Source: Agromyces italicus DSM 16388
Lineage (GTDB): Bacteria; Actinomycetota; Actinomycetes; Actinomycetales; Microbacteriaceae
Reading direction: 5' to 3'
Length of the DNA: 64,000 bases
NCBI RefSeq assembly: GCF_000421545.1
Contig: NZ_ATXF01000012.1
Span: forward strand, 62,001 to 126,000
A program made the translations under genes and the position numbers. The notes beneath the pieces were generated by a model. That model searched no databases. It was not told the origin of the DNA and saw only the letters and a program-made list of their open reading frames with translations. Below, in pieces: positions 26,385 to 34,144 of the stretch (positions within the stretch are counted from its first letter, which is position 1; every line of letters begins with the position of its first letter).

Positions 26385-27391
26385 GCCTCCACCCCGCTCA
26401 ACGAGTTCGGGCGGCCGAGAGCGCGATCGACGCCGTCGAGGATCCGGTCGAGGTCGGGCAGATGATGACGCTCGAGTTTCGCCGGCGGGTACGGGATGTC
26501 GTGGCCCGTGACCCGCACCGGCGCCGCCTCGAGGAACTCGAAGCAGCGTTCGGTGATCGACGCGGCGATCTCGGCGCCCATGCCGCCCTGCTGGCCCGCT
26601 TCGTGCGCGATCACGAGCCGGCCGGTGCGCCGCACCGACGCCTCGATCGGCGCGTAGTCGATCGGGGCGAGCGAACGCAGGTCGATCACCTCGAGGGAGA
26701 TGCCCTCCTCCTCGGCCGCGGTCGCGGCATCCCTCGCCGTCTGCACGAGCGCGCCGTAGGTGACGAGCGTGACGTCGCTGCCGCGCGAGAGCGTCGCCGC
26801 GACGCCCATCGGAGGTGCGTCGGCGAGGCTCGCCGACTCGTCGACCTCGCCCTTCACGTGGTAGCGGCGCTTCGGCTCGAAGAACAGCACCGGGTCGTCG
26901 CTCGCGATCGCCTGCCGCAGCATGACGTACGCGTCGGCGGGGTTCGAGCAGGCCACGACCCGCAGGCCCGCGGTGTGTGCGAAGTACGCCTCGGGCGACT
27001 CCGAGTGGTGCTCGGCCGCACCGATGCCCCCGCCGAACGGCACGCGGATCGTGATGGGCATCTTCACCGTGCCGCGTGAACGGTAGTGCAGCTTCGCGAC
27101 CTGGGCGACGATCTGGTCGAACCCGGGGTAGATGAAGCCGTCGAACTGGATCTCGACGACCGGCCGGAACCCGCGGTACGCGAGCCCGACCGCCGTGCCG
27201 ATGAGGCCGGCCTCCGAGAGCGGCGAGTCGACGACGCGATTCGCGCCGAACTCGGCCTTCAGCCCGTCGGTCACGCGGAACACGCCGCCGAGAGTGCCGA
27301 TGTCCTCACCCATGAGCACGACCTTGTCGTCGTCGGCGAGGGCGCGCCGGAGACCGGCGTTCAGGGCCTTGGCGAGCGTCAGCTGCGTCAT
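26381..27391 (-). CDS. bkdB: Branched-chain alpha-keto acid dehydrogenase E1 beta
   Basis: 336 residues, transketolase-type pyrimidine-binding plus C-terminal domain. VVLMGEDIGTLGGVFRVTDGL, DSPLSEAGLIGTAVGLA, GIGAAEHHSESPEAYF and PVLFFEPKRRY are family marks for the 2-oxoisovalerate dehydrogenase beta subunit. Its ATG overlaps the E1alpha stop as ATGA. With E1alpha it decarboxylates the keto acids of leucine, isoleucine and valine. Confidence 0.95.
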   Translation of the reverse strand: MTQLTLAKALNAGLRRALADDDKVVLMGEDIGTLGGVFRVTDGLKAEFGANRVVDSPLSEAGLIGTAVGLAYRGFRPVVEIQFDGFIYPGFDQIVAQVAKLHYRSRGTVKMPITIRVPFGGGIGAAEHHSESPEAYFAHTAGLRVVACSNPADAYVMLRQAIASDDPVLFFEPKRRYHVKGEVDESASLADAPPMGVAATLSRGSDVTLVTYGALVQTARDAATAAEEEGISLEVIDLRSLAPIDYAPIEASVRRTGRLVIAHEAGQQGGMGAEIAASITERCFEFLEAAPVRVTGHDIPYPPAKLERHHLPDLDRILDGVDRALGRPNSLSGVEA

Positions 27392-28569
27392 CGCACGCCT
27401 CCTTCGGTGCTGCTGGATGCCTCGGGCGCGGCGCCTGCGGCCGGCGTCTCGCGCTCGCCCGGCTCGTCGAACATCGCGAGGTAGCGCGCGTAGTTCGCGC
27501 GCTGGCGCTCGAGGTGGCTGTTCGGCTCGGCGTAGACGTGGTCGAACACGCTGAGCGGCTCGGGGTCGCCGAGGGTCGTGATCGCGGCACGAAGCTCGGC
27601 GGCGACCCGGTCGGCCTCGGCGGTGGCCTCGCGTTCGAGACCCGCGATGTCGACGCCCGAGCCGTCGAGGTAGGCGAGCACGCGGGAGATGGGGTCGCGC
27701 TCGCGCCACTCGGCGAGTTCTGCGTCGCCGCGGTACCGCTTCGGGTCGTCGGCGGTCGTGTGCGGCCCCATCCGGTAGGTGACGGCCTCGATGAGGCTCG
27801 GCCCCTCGCCGCGGCGGGCGCGGTCGAGGGCGAAGCGGGTCGCCGCGAGCACGGCGAGCACGTCGTTGCCGTCGACGCGGAGGCCGGGCATGCCGAAGCC
27901 GTCGGCACGACGCGCGATCGCCTGCTTGGACTGGAGGCCGACCGGCTCGGAGATCGCCCATTGGTTGTTCTGGCAGAAGAAGACGACGGGGGCGTCGAAG
28001 CTCGAGGCGAAGACGAGCGCCTCGTTCACGTCGCCCTCGCTCGTCGCGCCGTCGCCGAAGTAGGCGATGGAGGCGGCGTCGGACCCCTCCCAGCGGAGCC
28101 CCATCGCGTAGCCCGTGGCGTGCAGCGCCTGCGCGCCGATGATGATCTGCGGCACGGCCATGTTGTGCTCGTACGGGTTCCAGCCCGAAGCCGCCGTGCC
28201 GCGCCAGACGCTCAGCAGCTGGGCGGGAGCCACCCTGCGGTGCCATGCGAGCGCATGCTCGCGGTAGCTCGAGAACACGAAGTCGTCGTCGCGGAGCGCG
28301 TGGGCCGAGCCGATCTGGGCGGCCTCCTGTCCGACGAGCGGCGGCCACAGACCGAGCTCGCCCTGCCGCTGCAGCGCGGTGGCCTCGGTGTCGATGCGGC
28401 GCACCACCACCATGTCGCGGTAGAGACGGCCGAGCACCTCGAGGTCGACGTCGGCGACCCACGGATCGTACTCGGCGTTGCGCACCCGCTCACCCGTGGG
28501 GGTGATCAGCTGCACGAAGGGGTCGGGGCGTGTCAGGAGGCCGGTGGCGTCTCGGTCGGATGGGGTCAT
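27388..28569 (-). CDS. bkdA: Branched-chain alpha-keto acid dehydrogenase E1 alpha
   Basis: 393 residues. The thiamine diphosphate motif runs from YFGDGATSEGDVNEALVF to FFCQNNQWAIS. SSYREHALAWHRRVAP is the substrate-side loop, and YRMGPHTTADDP the phosphorylation-loop region typical of E1alpha. First gene of the bkdABC operon, divergent from the Lrp/AsnC regulator with a 165-base gap. An Ala/Gly-rich C-terminal tail precedes the coupled E1beta start. Confidence 0.95.
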   Translation of the reverse strand: MTPSDRDATGLLTRPDPFVQLITPTGERVRNAEYDPWVADVDLEVLGRLYRDMVVVRRIDTEATALQRQGELGLWPPLVGQEAAQIGSAHALRDDDFVFSSYREHALAWHRRVAPAQLLSVWRGTAASGWNPYEHNMAVPQIIIGAQALHATGYAMGLRWEGSDAASIAYFGDGATSEGDVNEALVFASSFDAPVVFFCQNNQWAISEPVGLQSKQAIARRADGFGMPGLRVDGNDVLAVLAATRFALDRARRGEGPSLIEAVTYRMGPHTTADDPKRYRGDAELAEWRERDPISRVLAYLDGSGVDIAGLEREATAEADRVAAELRAAITTLGDPEPLSVFDHVYAEPNSHLERQRANYARYLAMFDEPGERETPAAGAAPEASSSTEGGVR

Positions 28570-28734
28570 CGTCGATCCTCGCTCTCAGCGGGCCCGCTTC
28601 GTGGGCAGCCCGCACCGGCGTCTCTGCCGGATACCGTGAGCGTACGTCGATCGGTCACTCAGCTCAAGCAAGCGTGGACGCATTGAGCATGTTGCCAAGC
28701 CCCGCCCGGCGGCACGGTGCTATCGTGTGGCGTT
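28570..28734. promoter_or_regulatory. Divergent bkd / Lrp-AsnC promoter region
   Basis: 165 bases between the starts of bkdA and the AsnC-type gene. Lower-GC patches (GGTCACTCAGCTCAAGCAAG and GACGCATTGAGCATGTTG, 28654-28693) are candidate regulator sites, with TTGAGC read on one strand and CTCAAG on the other. I cannot define a palindrome with confidence. The placement suggests that the regulator controls bkd and itself. Confidence 0.45.
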
Positions 28735-29193
28735 ATGACCGGTTACGACGCCGTCGATCGAGCGCTGCTCTCGGCCCTCTCGCCCGATCCGCGTGCGACG
28801 GTGGTCGCACTCGCCGACCGCCTCGGACTCTCGCGCAACACGGTGCAGGCGAGGATGGCCCGCCTCGAGTCGTCGGGCGCGTTCCTCTCGTTCGAGCGCA
28901 GCATCGACCCCGCTCCGCTCGGCTACCCGATCGAGGCGTTCATCGCGGTGCACGTGCGCCAGAAACTGCTCGGCGAGGTCGTCGACCTGATCGCCGCGAT
29001 CCCCGAGGTCATCCAGGCGCACGGCCTCTCGGGGTCGATCGACCTGCTCGTGCGGGTGGTGTGCCGCGATGCCCACGACCTGTTCCGCATCGACGGCGAG
29101 ATCCTCGCGATCGACGGCGTCGAGCGAACCGAGACATCCCTCGCGATGGGCGAGCTCATCCCCTACCGCCTGGGGCCGCTGCTCGGGCGCTGA
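28735..29193 (+). CDS. Lrp/AsnC family transcriptional regulator (BkdR-like)
   Basis: 152 residues. The N-terminal winged helix is VDRALLSALSPDPRATVVALADRLGLSRNTVQARMARLESSGAF, and the C-terminal RAM ligand domain follows (VQAHGLSGSIDLLVRVVCRD). Divergent from bkdABC, the common setting of BkdR-type regulators that respond to branched-chain amino acids. That role is inferred from placement. The start at the ATG 28735 begins the helix domain. An ATG six codons upstream is less likely. Confidence 0.92.
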   Translation: MTGYDAVDRALLSALSPDPRATVVALADRLGLSRNTVQARMARLESSGAFLSFERSIDPAPLGYPIEAFIAVHVRQKLLGEVVDLIAAIPEVIQAHGLSGSIDLLVRVVCRDAHDLFRIDGEILAIDGVERTETSLAMGELIPYRLGPLLGR

Positions 29194-29414
29194 GCGCCTT
29201 CTCCGGTTGCAGAGAAACCACGTGATGTCGACGACGCGCTGAAGTCGCTCGCCCGCTGCGAGTGCGAATCCACAGCTTGCGAGCCGTCGAGGCGACCGTG
29301 ACCGCCAGCTCGGCCGGTTCGAGGCCCGCGCGGCAGGTCCTCGCCGAGCGCGACGCGCTGCTCGGCCGGGCGAACATCCGCCTGCTCCGAGACGCCGACC
29401 GTGGCAGAAGCTCC

Positions 29415-29495
29415 GCCACAAGATCGGAGATCGCCACCTGATCGGGTGATTCCGCCGGATCGAGCCGAACCGGTGCAGATCTCCGATTCGGTGGC
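29415..29495. repeat. 18-bp inverted repeat with 45-base loop
   Basis: GCCACAAGATCGGAGATC (29415-29432) pairs with GATCTCCGATTCGGTGGC (29478-29495) at 15 of 18 positions. The right arm contains most of the word GTGCAGATCTCCG that also lies beside DUF559 copy 2. Confidence 0.75.
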
Positions 29496-29528
29496 GCGGG
29501 GCGATCCGCGAGACCTCGGCAACGCAGG

Positions 29529-29554
29529 ATGCCCCGCCCGAGTGGGCGGGGCAT
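29529..29554 (-). terminator. pnp terminator hairpin
   Basis: A perfect 11-bp stem, ATGCCCCGCCC with GGGCGGGGCAT, and a GAGT loop begin 22 bases past the pnp stop. There is no T tract, which is usual for such hairpins in high-GC actinobacteria. Confidence 0.85.
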
Positions 29555-29575
29555 CATGCGTCTCAGACTCGACGA

Positions 29576-31861
29576 CTACTCGTCGTCGGCGCCCTCGGCG
29601 GGAGCCTCGGCGTGCTCACCGGTCGCGCCGCGACCCTCGGAGTCCGCGTCTTCCGCCAGCACCGGGGCGAGCGAGAGCTTGCCGCGGTCGTCGATCTTCG
29701 TGATCTCGACGAGGATCTTCTGGCCGACGCCCAGAACGTCTTCGACGTTCTCGACACGCTTGCCGCCGGCGAGCTTGCGCACCTCGCTGATGTGCAGCAG
29801 TCCGTCTTTGCCCGGGAGCAGCGAGATGAACGCGCCGAAGGCGGCGATCTTCACGACCGTGCCGAGGAACTGCTCGCCGACCTCGGGGTTCGTCGGGTTG
29901 GCGATGGCGTTGACCTGGGCGCGGGCGGCCTCGGCCGACGGGCCGTCGACGGCGCCGATGTAGACGGTGCCGTCCTCCTCGATGGAGATATCGGCGCCGG
30001 TCTCGTCTTGAATGGCGTTGATCGTCTTGCCCTTGGGGCCGATCAGCTCGCCGATCTTGTCGACCGGGATCTGCACGCTGATGACGCGGGGCGCGGTCGG
30101 CGCCATCTCGTCGGGCGCGTCGATCGCGGCGTTCAGCACGGCGAGGATCGTCGTGCGGGCGTCCTTCGCCTGCGTCAGCGCGCCGGCGAGCACCGAGGCG
30201 GGGATGCCGTCGAGCTTCGTGTCGAGCTGGATCGCGGTGACGAACTCGCTGGTGCCGGCGACCTTGAAGTCCATGTCGCCGAGCGCGTCTTCGGCGCCGA
30301 GGATGTCGGTGAGCGCCGCGTAGCGGGTCTCGCCGTTCACGGTGTCGGAGATGAGGCCCATGGCGATGCCCGCGACGGGTGCGCGGAGCGGCACGCCGGC
30401 GTTCAGCAGCGACAGGGTCGACGCGCAGACCGAGCCCATCGAGGTCGAGCCGTTCGAGCCGAGCGCCTCGGAGACCTGACGGATGGCGTAGGGGAACTCT
30501 TCACGGGTCGGCAGCACCGGCACGAGCGCACGCTCGGCGAGCGCGCCGTGGCCGATCTCGCGGCGCTTGGGCGAACCCACCCGACCCGTCTCACCCGTCG
30601 AGTAGGGCGGGAAGTTGTAGTTGTGCATGTAGCGCTTCTTCGTCACCGGCGAAAGCGAGTCGATCTGCTGCTCGAGCTTCAGCATGTTCAGCGTGGTGAC
30701 GCCCAGGATCTGGGTCTCGCCGCGCTGGAAGATCGCCGAACCGTGCACGCGCGGCACGACCTGGACCTCTGCATCGAGCGGGCGGATGTCGGCGAGGCCG
30801 CGGCCGTCGATGCGGACGCCCTCTTCGAGGACGCGCGAGCGCACGACGTGTTTGGTCACCGACTTGTAGGCGGCGGAGATCTCGGCGATCGCGGGCTCGG
30901 GGAGCTCGCCCGCCTCGATCTTGGCGATGACGTGCTCCTTGACGCGAGCCTTGAGCGCGTCGTCGGCGTCCTGACGCTCGACCTTGCCGGCGATCTGGTA
31001 GACGCCCTTGAGCTCTTCGAGGGCGAACGCCTCGACGACGGCCTTCGTCTCAGGCTGGTACGGCGGGAACGTCGGGTAGTCGGCGGTCGGCTTCGCGGCG
31101 GTCTTCGCGACCTGCTCCTGGGCCTCGACGAGCTGCTTGATGAACGGCTTCGACGCCTCGATGCCCTGTGCGATGACCTCTTCGTTCGGCTTGACGGCGC
31201 CGCCCTGGATGAGGTTCCACGCGTTGTCGGTCGCCTCGGCCTCGATCATCATGATCGCGACGTCGTGCGTGCCGTCGGCCTCGGTCACGACACGACCCGC
31301 GACGACCATGCTGAACACGGCGTCCGCGAGCTGCGAGTGCTTCGGGAACGCGACCCACTGGCCGTCGATGAGCGCGACGCGCACGCCGGCCACGGGGCCG
31401 GAGAACGGAAGGCCCGAGAGCTGGGTCGAGAGCGAGGCGGCGTTGATGGCGAGCACATCGTAGAGCTCGTCGGGCTCGATGGCGAGCACCGTGACGACGA
31501 CCTGCACCTCGTTGCGGAGGCCCTCGACGAACGAGGGGCGCAGGGGGCGGTCGATGAGACGGCAGGTGAGGATCGCCTCGGTCGAGGGGCGGCCCTCGCG
31601 ACGGAAGAACGAGCCCGGGATGCGGCCCGCGGCGTACATGCGCTCTTCGACGTCGATCGTCAGCGGGAAGAAGTCGAAGTGCTCCTTCGGCTGCTTCGAG
31701 ACGGAGGTCGCCGAGAGCAGCATGGTCTCTTCGTCGATGTAGGCGACCGCCGAGCCCTGCGCCTGCTGCGCGAGGCGGCCGGTCTCGAAGCGGATGGTGC
31801 GGGTGCCGAACTTGCCATTGTCGATGACGGTCTCGGCGAACGTGATTTCAGGACCTTCCAA
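29576..31861 (-). CDS. pnp: Polyribonucleotide nucleotidyltransferase (PNPase)
   Basis: 761 residues, phosphorolytic 3'-5' exoribonuclease of RNA decay. Two RNase PH folds are visible ([35 protein letters not shown], later [37 protein letters not shown]), then KH ([36 protein letters not shown]) and S1 ([26 protein letters not shown]) domains. I choose a TTG start at 31861: AAAGGAGAGG precedes it and EGPEI follows, the usual family N-terminus. The reader may see a longer frame with an ATG 16 codons earlier, but that ATG has no such support. The C-terminus is an acidic Ala/Glu tail. Confidence 0.97.
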   Translation of the reverse strand: MEGPEITFAETVIDNGKFGTRTIRFETGRLAQQAQGSAVAYIDEETMLLSATSVSKQPKEHFDFFPLTIDVEERMYAAGRIPGSFFRREGRPSTEAILTCRLIDRPLRPSFVEGLRNEVQVVVTVLAIEPDELYDVLAINAASLSTQLSGLPFSGPVAGVRVALIDGQWVAFPKHSQLADAVFSMVVAGRVVTEADGTHDVAIMMIEAEATDNAWNLIQGGAVKPNEEVIAQGIEASKPFIKQLVEAQEQVAKTAAKPTADYPTFPPYQPETKAVVEAFALEELKGVYQIAGKVERQDADDALKARVKEHVIAKIEAGELPEPAIAEISAAYKSVTKHVVRSRVLEEGVRIDGRGLADIRPLDAEVQVVPRVHGSAIFQRGETQILGVTTLNMLKLEQQIDSLSPVTKKRYMHNYNFPPYSTGETGRVGSPKRREIGHGALAERALVPVLPTREEFPYAIRQVSEALGSNGSTSMGSVCASTLSLLNAGVPLRAPVAGIAMGLISDTVNGETRYAALTDILGAEDALGDMDFKVAGTSEFVTAIQLDTKLDGIPASVLAGALTQAKDARTTILAVLNAAIDAPDEMAPTAPRVISVQIPVDKIGELIGPKGKTINAIQDETGADISIEEDGTVYIGAVDGPSAEAARAQVNAIANPTNPEVGEQFLGTVVKIAAFGAFISLLPGKDGLLHISEVRKLAGGKRVENVEDVLGVGQKILVEITKIDDRGKLSLAPVLAEDADSEGRGATGEHAEAPAEGADDE

Positions 31862-32205
31862 GAGGCCTCTCCTTTGTTTACCGTCGCACCCCGTGTGGGC
31901 ACGACTCATACGAAGGAGCAGGAACAGGCATTACGAATCGCAAGAGCTTGCGTTCACGCTGGCCACCAGTAGAAGTCCACCGATCGTCGGTCGAGGAGCG
32001 CGGAGCGCGTCTCGAGACCCTCGGTGATCCACCACAGGGGACCAGCTTCCTGCCGGCCTGCTCCAGTGATCGCCCGGGCGAATGCACGGGCAACCGCTCA
32101 CAATGCTAGCAGAGGGCCCGTTTTCGGCCGGTGAACTGCGGATGTCCCGCGAGTGACGCCTCGTCGCGGCGCGCACCGCGCGGCATCCGTGCCAGACTCG
32201 AGGGC
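31862..32205. other. 344-base pnp leader and promoter region
   Basis: No gene is supported. On the minus strand it carries a candidate promoter near 32103-32135 (TTCACC and TAGCAT-like boxes). Downstream of that is a Microbacteriaceae-type hairpin repeat at 31986-32019, then more than 100 bases of leader before the pnp TTG. PNPase leaders are often sites of autoregulation in other bacteria, but no RNase III-type stem is evident. Confidence 0.55.
31986..32019. repeat. Microbacteriaceae-type intergenic hairpin repeat
   Basis: Reading the minus strand, GGTCTCGAGACGCGCTCC runs into GCGCTCCTCGACCGAC, an imperfect palindrome with GGTC ... GACC ends. The form GGTCTCGA ... CTCGACC is the one I know as a common dispersed intergenic repeat of Microbacteriaceae genomes. 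Only one copy is seen in this window. Confidence 0.6.
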
Positions 32206-32397
32206 ATGACTTCCGACGAGCAGACGACTCCCAGCGCCTCCGAGGAGACCAAGCGCAAGTTCCGTGAAGCGCTCGACCGCAAGAACAACGCGTCGAAGCG
32301 CCGCGAGGGCGAAGCACACCTCGACGGCGGCGGCCAGGCGCAGGACGCGCACGGCCCCGCCTCGCACAAGCGCGAGTTCCGCCGCAAGAGCGGCTGA
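32206..32397 (+). CDS. DUF5302 family small protein
   Basis: 63 residues, highly charged. The family core is ETKRKFREALDRKNN, followed by HLDGGGQAQDAHGPASHKREFRRKSG at the C-terminus. Small actinobacterial proteins of this family have no assigned function. A GACTCGAGGGC stretch before the ATG offers only a weak ribosome site. It is divergent from pnp and upstream of dodecin on the same strand. Confidence 0.85.
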   Translation: MTSDEQTTPSASEETKRKFREALDRKNNASKRREGEAHLDGGGQAQDAHGPASHKREFRRKSG

Positions 32398-32476
32398 GCC
32401 TCGGTCTGGACATCGGGCGGCCGTGGGCGTTGGATGGAGGTGGTACGCACCATTCCGACGTTCAAGGGGGAACATC

Positions 32477-32683
32477 ATGGCTTCCGTCGCACGTGTCACG
32501 ACCATCACCGTCCGCTCCGAGAAAAGCTTCGACGACGCCGTCGCCGCCGGGGTCGCCCGCGCGGCGGAGACGCTCCGCAATGTGACTGGAGCGTGGGTGA
32601 AGGAGCAGAAGGTCGAAGCGGCCGACGGGCGGATCACGGCCTGGTCGGTCACCCTCGAGGTGACCTTCGTGCTCGAGGACTGA
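32477..32683 (+). CDS. Dodecin family flavin-binding protein
   Basis: 68 residues, the full dodecin length. Features are VARVTTITVRSEKSFDDAVAAGVARAAETLRNVTGAWVKEQKVE and the closing SVTLEVTFVLED. The W in GAWVKEQ is the flavin-stacking tryptophan. Dodecins form hollow dodecamers that store or buffer FMN or lumichrome. An AAGGGGGAAC box precedes the ATG. Confidence 0.95.
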   Translation: MASVARVTTITVRSEKSFDDAVAAGVARAAETLRNVTGAWVKEQKVEAADGRITAWSVTLEVTFVLED

Positions 32684-32709
32684 CGTCTCGGGCACCGCGC
32701 ACCGCAGTA

Positions 32710-32749
32710 CGAACCCGGCGGAGACGCGATCGCTCCCCCGCCGGGTTCG
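32710..32749. terminator. Bidirectional terminator between dodecin and secreted protein
   Basis: A perfect 12-bp arm pair, CGAACCCGGCGG (32710-32721) and CCGCCGGGTTCG (32738-32749), lies with a 16-base loop midway between two convergent stops. Confidence 0.8.
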
Positions 32750-32763
32750 TGCGCGCGCACCGA

Positions 32764-33261
32764 TCAGACCGGGGAGCCCGAGCTGAACGTGCCCTTCAGC
32801 ATGATCGAGGCGCCGCTCGTCAGATCGTCGACCCTGACGTTCGACCACGTGACCGCGGTCAGCGTCGAGGTCTGGCCGTTCGGGCAGTCGAGCACGTCGG
32901 CGGCTGCGGGCGGCGACAGCGAGAGCATGCCCACGAGGTTGCCGTTCTTGCCCGCGGTGAAGGCGCCGCTCTCCGAGACGTCGGCCGAGACGGTCGTCTT
33001 CTTCGGATCGCTCGGGTTGTTGCCGCCGTTGTTGATGCACTGGTAAGTGGCGTCGAGGTGCGCCGTCGCCTGGACGGTCTCGACGGAGCCCGACGACAAG
33101 CCGGCCTCCTTGAACTGCACGACGACGTTCACGCCGTCGGCCGACGCGCTCGTCGCGCTCTTGATGAAGTGGGGGCTGCCGCCCGCCATGGCCGGGCCCG
33201 CGCCGGCGAGCACGAGCGCGGCGGCCGCGGCGAGCGCGACCAAGGCCTTGCGAATGGACAT
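32764..33261 (-). CDS. Secreted protein of unknown function
   Basis: 165 residues. The first 26 form a Sec signal peptide (MSIRKALVALAAAAALVLAGAG, cleavage after PAMA). The mature part is small, Ser/Thr/Val rich, with two cysteines (TYQCINNG and VLDCPNGQ) that could form a disulphide, and ends in a beta-rich LKGTFSSGSPV. It resembles the general class of small secreted actinobacterial beta proteins, and I cannot assign a family. A 250-base gap lies upstream. Confidence 0.85.
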   Translation of the reverse strand: MSIRKALVALAAAAALVLAGAGPAMAGGSPHFIKSATSASADGVNVVVQFKEAGLSSGSVETVQATAHLDATYQCINNGGNNPSDPKKTTVSADVSESGAFTAGKNGNLVGMLSLSPPAAADVLDCPNGQTSTLTAVTWSNVRVDDLTSGASIMLKGTFSSGSPV

Positions 33262-33511
33262 GTTGGATCCTTCCGATCGGGTTTCGAAATCGGCGACCCG
33301 GCCGTCGTCGACCCGCGAGACCTCGTCCCCCCCCGATCGGAATGCGCGCGGTGTTCGCGGTCATGAGACCGCGTCCCGATTGCGAGCGTACGCCCGCCGT
33401 CAGGCCGCCTTCAGCAATACCTGATGATTCCTCACCTATACCCCCAGAACTGGGGCCCGCACGCAGGACTGGGTGCCGCGCGCGAACGCAGGGACGCAGG
33501 ACGGCCCACTG
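33262..33511. promoter_or_regulatory. 250-base gap with short palindromes upstream of the secreted protein
   Basis: The word CCGATCGG occurs twice (near 33276 and 33337). A CCCCAGAACTGGGG palindrome is at 33442-33455, next to CCTATACCC. These may be regulator sites for the secreted-protein gene or the terminator of the flavin reductase gene. No protein gene is supported. Confidence 0.4.
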
Positions 33512-34144
33512 CTACTCCCCCGCAAGGCCTCCGATGAGATGGCCGAACGGACGGTCGAGCTGGAACGGATCGTTCACGAGCTGCGAGCGGTCGGTGCGCT
33601 CGACGAGGTCGGCGAACTCCTCCGCCCCGCGGAAGATCCGGTCGGGCAGCGAACGCACGCCGTCGCCCTCCGAGCCGCCCCAATCGCTCGTCGCCGCGAA
33701 GACCCCGGTCGTCACGGGCACCGCGTGAAGGTAGGTGAAGAGCGGCCGGATCGCGTAATCGATCGCGAGCGAGTGCCGTGGCGTGCCGCCCGTGGCCCCG
33801 ATGAGCACGGGCAGGTCGGTGAGCGCCTGCGGGTCGATCACGTCGATGAACGACTTGAAGAGGCCCGCGTAGCTCGTCGTGAAGATCGGCGTCACGGCGA
33901 TGAGGCCGTCGGCCGACGCGATCGCGTCGAGCGCCTCCTCGAGCCTGGGCGGGGCGAAGCCGAGCAGCAGGTGGTTCGTGATGTCGTGCGCGAGCTCGCG
34001 GAGCTCGAACGTGCGCACCTCGGCCTCGACGCCGCGCTCGGCGAGCGCGGAGACGGCGTCGGCGGCGAGCCGGTCGGCGAGCTGACGGGTCGAGCTGGGG
34101 GTGGACAGCCCTGCCGAGACGACGACGATCTTCTTGGCGGTCAT
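33512..34144 (-). CDS. CE1759-type NADPH-dependent FMN reductase
   Basis: 210 residues with a flavodoxin-like fold. KIVVVSAGLSTPSSTRQLADRLA is the FMN phosphate loop, TPIFTTSYAGLFKSFIDVID the isoalloxazine loop, and VLIGATGGTPRHSLAIDYAIRPLF the C-terminal half. Its ATG overlaps the stop of the luciferase-like gene, reproducing the known CE1758/CE1759 duo in which the reductase supplies reduced flavin to the monooxygenase. Confidence 0.92.
   Translation of the reverse strand: MTAKKIVVVSAGLSTPSSTRQLADRLAADAVSALAERGVEAEVRTFELRELAHDITNHLLLGFAPPRLEEALDAIASADGLIAVTPIFTTSYAGLFKSFIDVIDPQALTDLPVLIGATGGTPRHSLAIDYAIRPLFTYLHAVPVTTGVFAATSDWGGSEGDGVRSLPDRIFRGAEEFADLVERTDRSQLVNDPFQLDRPFGHLIGGLAGE

Larger units (their letters stand above)
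29194..29575. other. 382-base accessory gap with a long inverted repeat, no gene
   Basis: Between the AsnC-type gene and pnp. Frames on both strands are arginine/alanine/serine rich and match no family I know. A gene remnant cannot be excluded. The gap holds the inverted repeat at 29415-29495, the exact GTGCAGATCTCCG word shared with 20322-20334, and the pnp terminator. Confidence 0.6.

Noticed and set aside
29194..29528. Small gene or gene remnant between the AsnC regulator and pnp
   Set aside because: Open frames exist on both strands but have random high-GC composition, no ribosome site and no recognisable motif.
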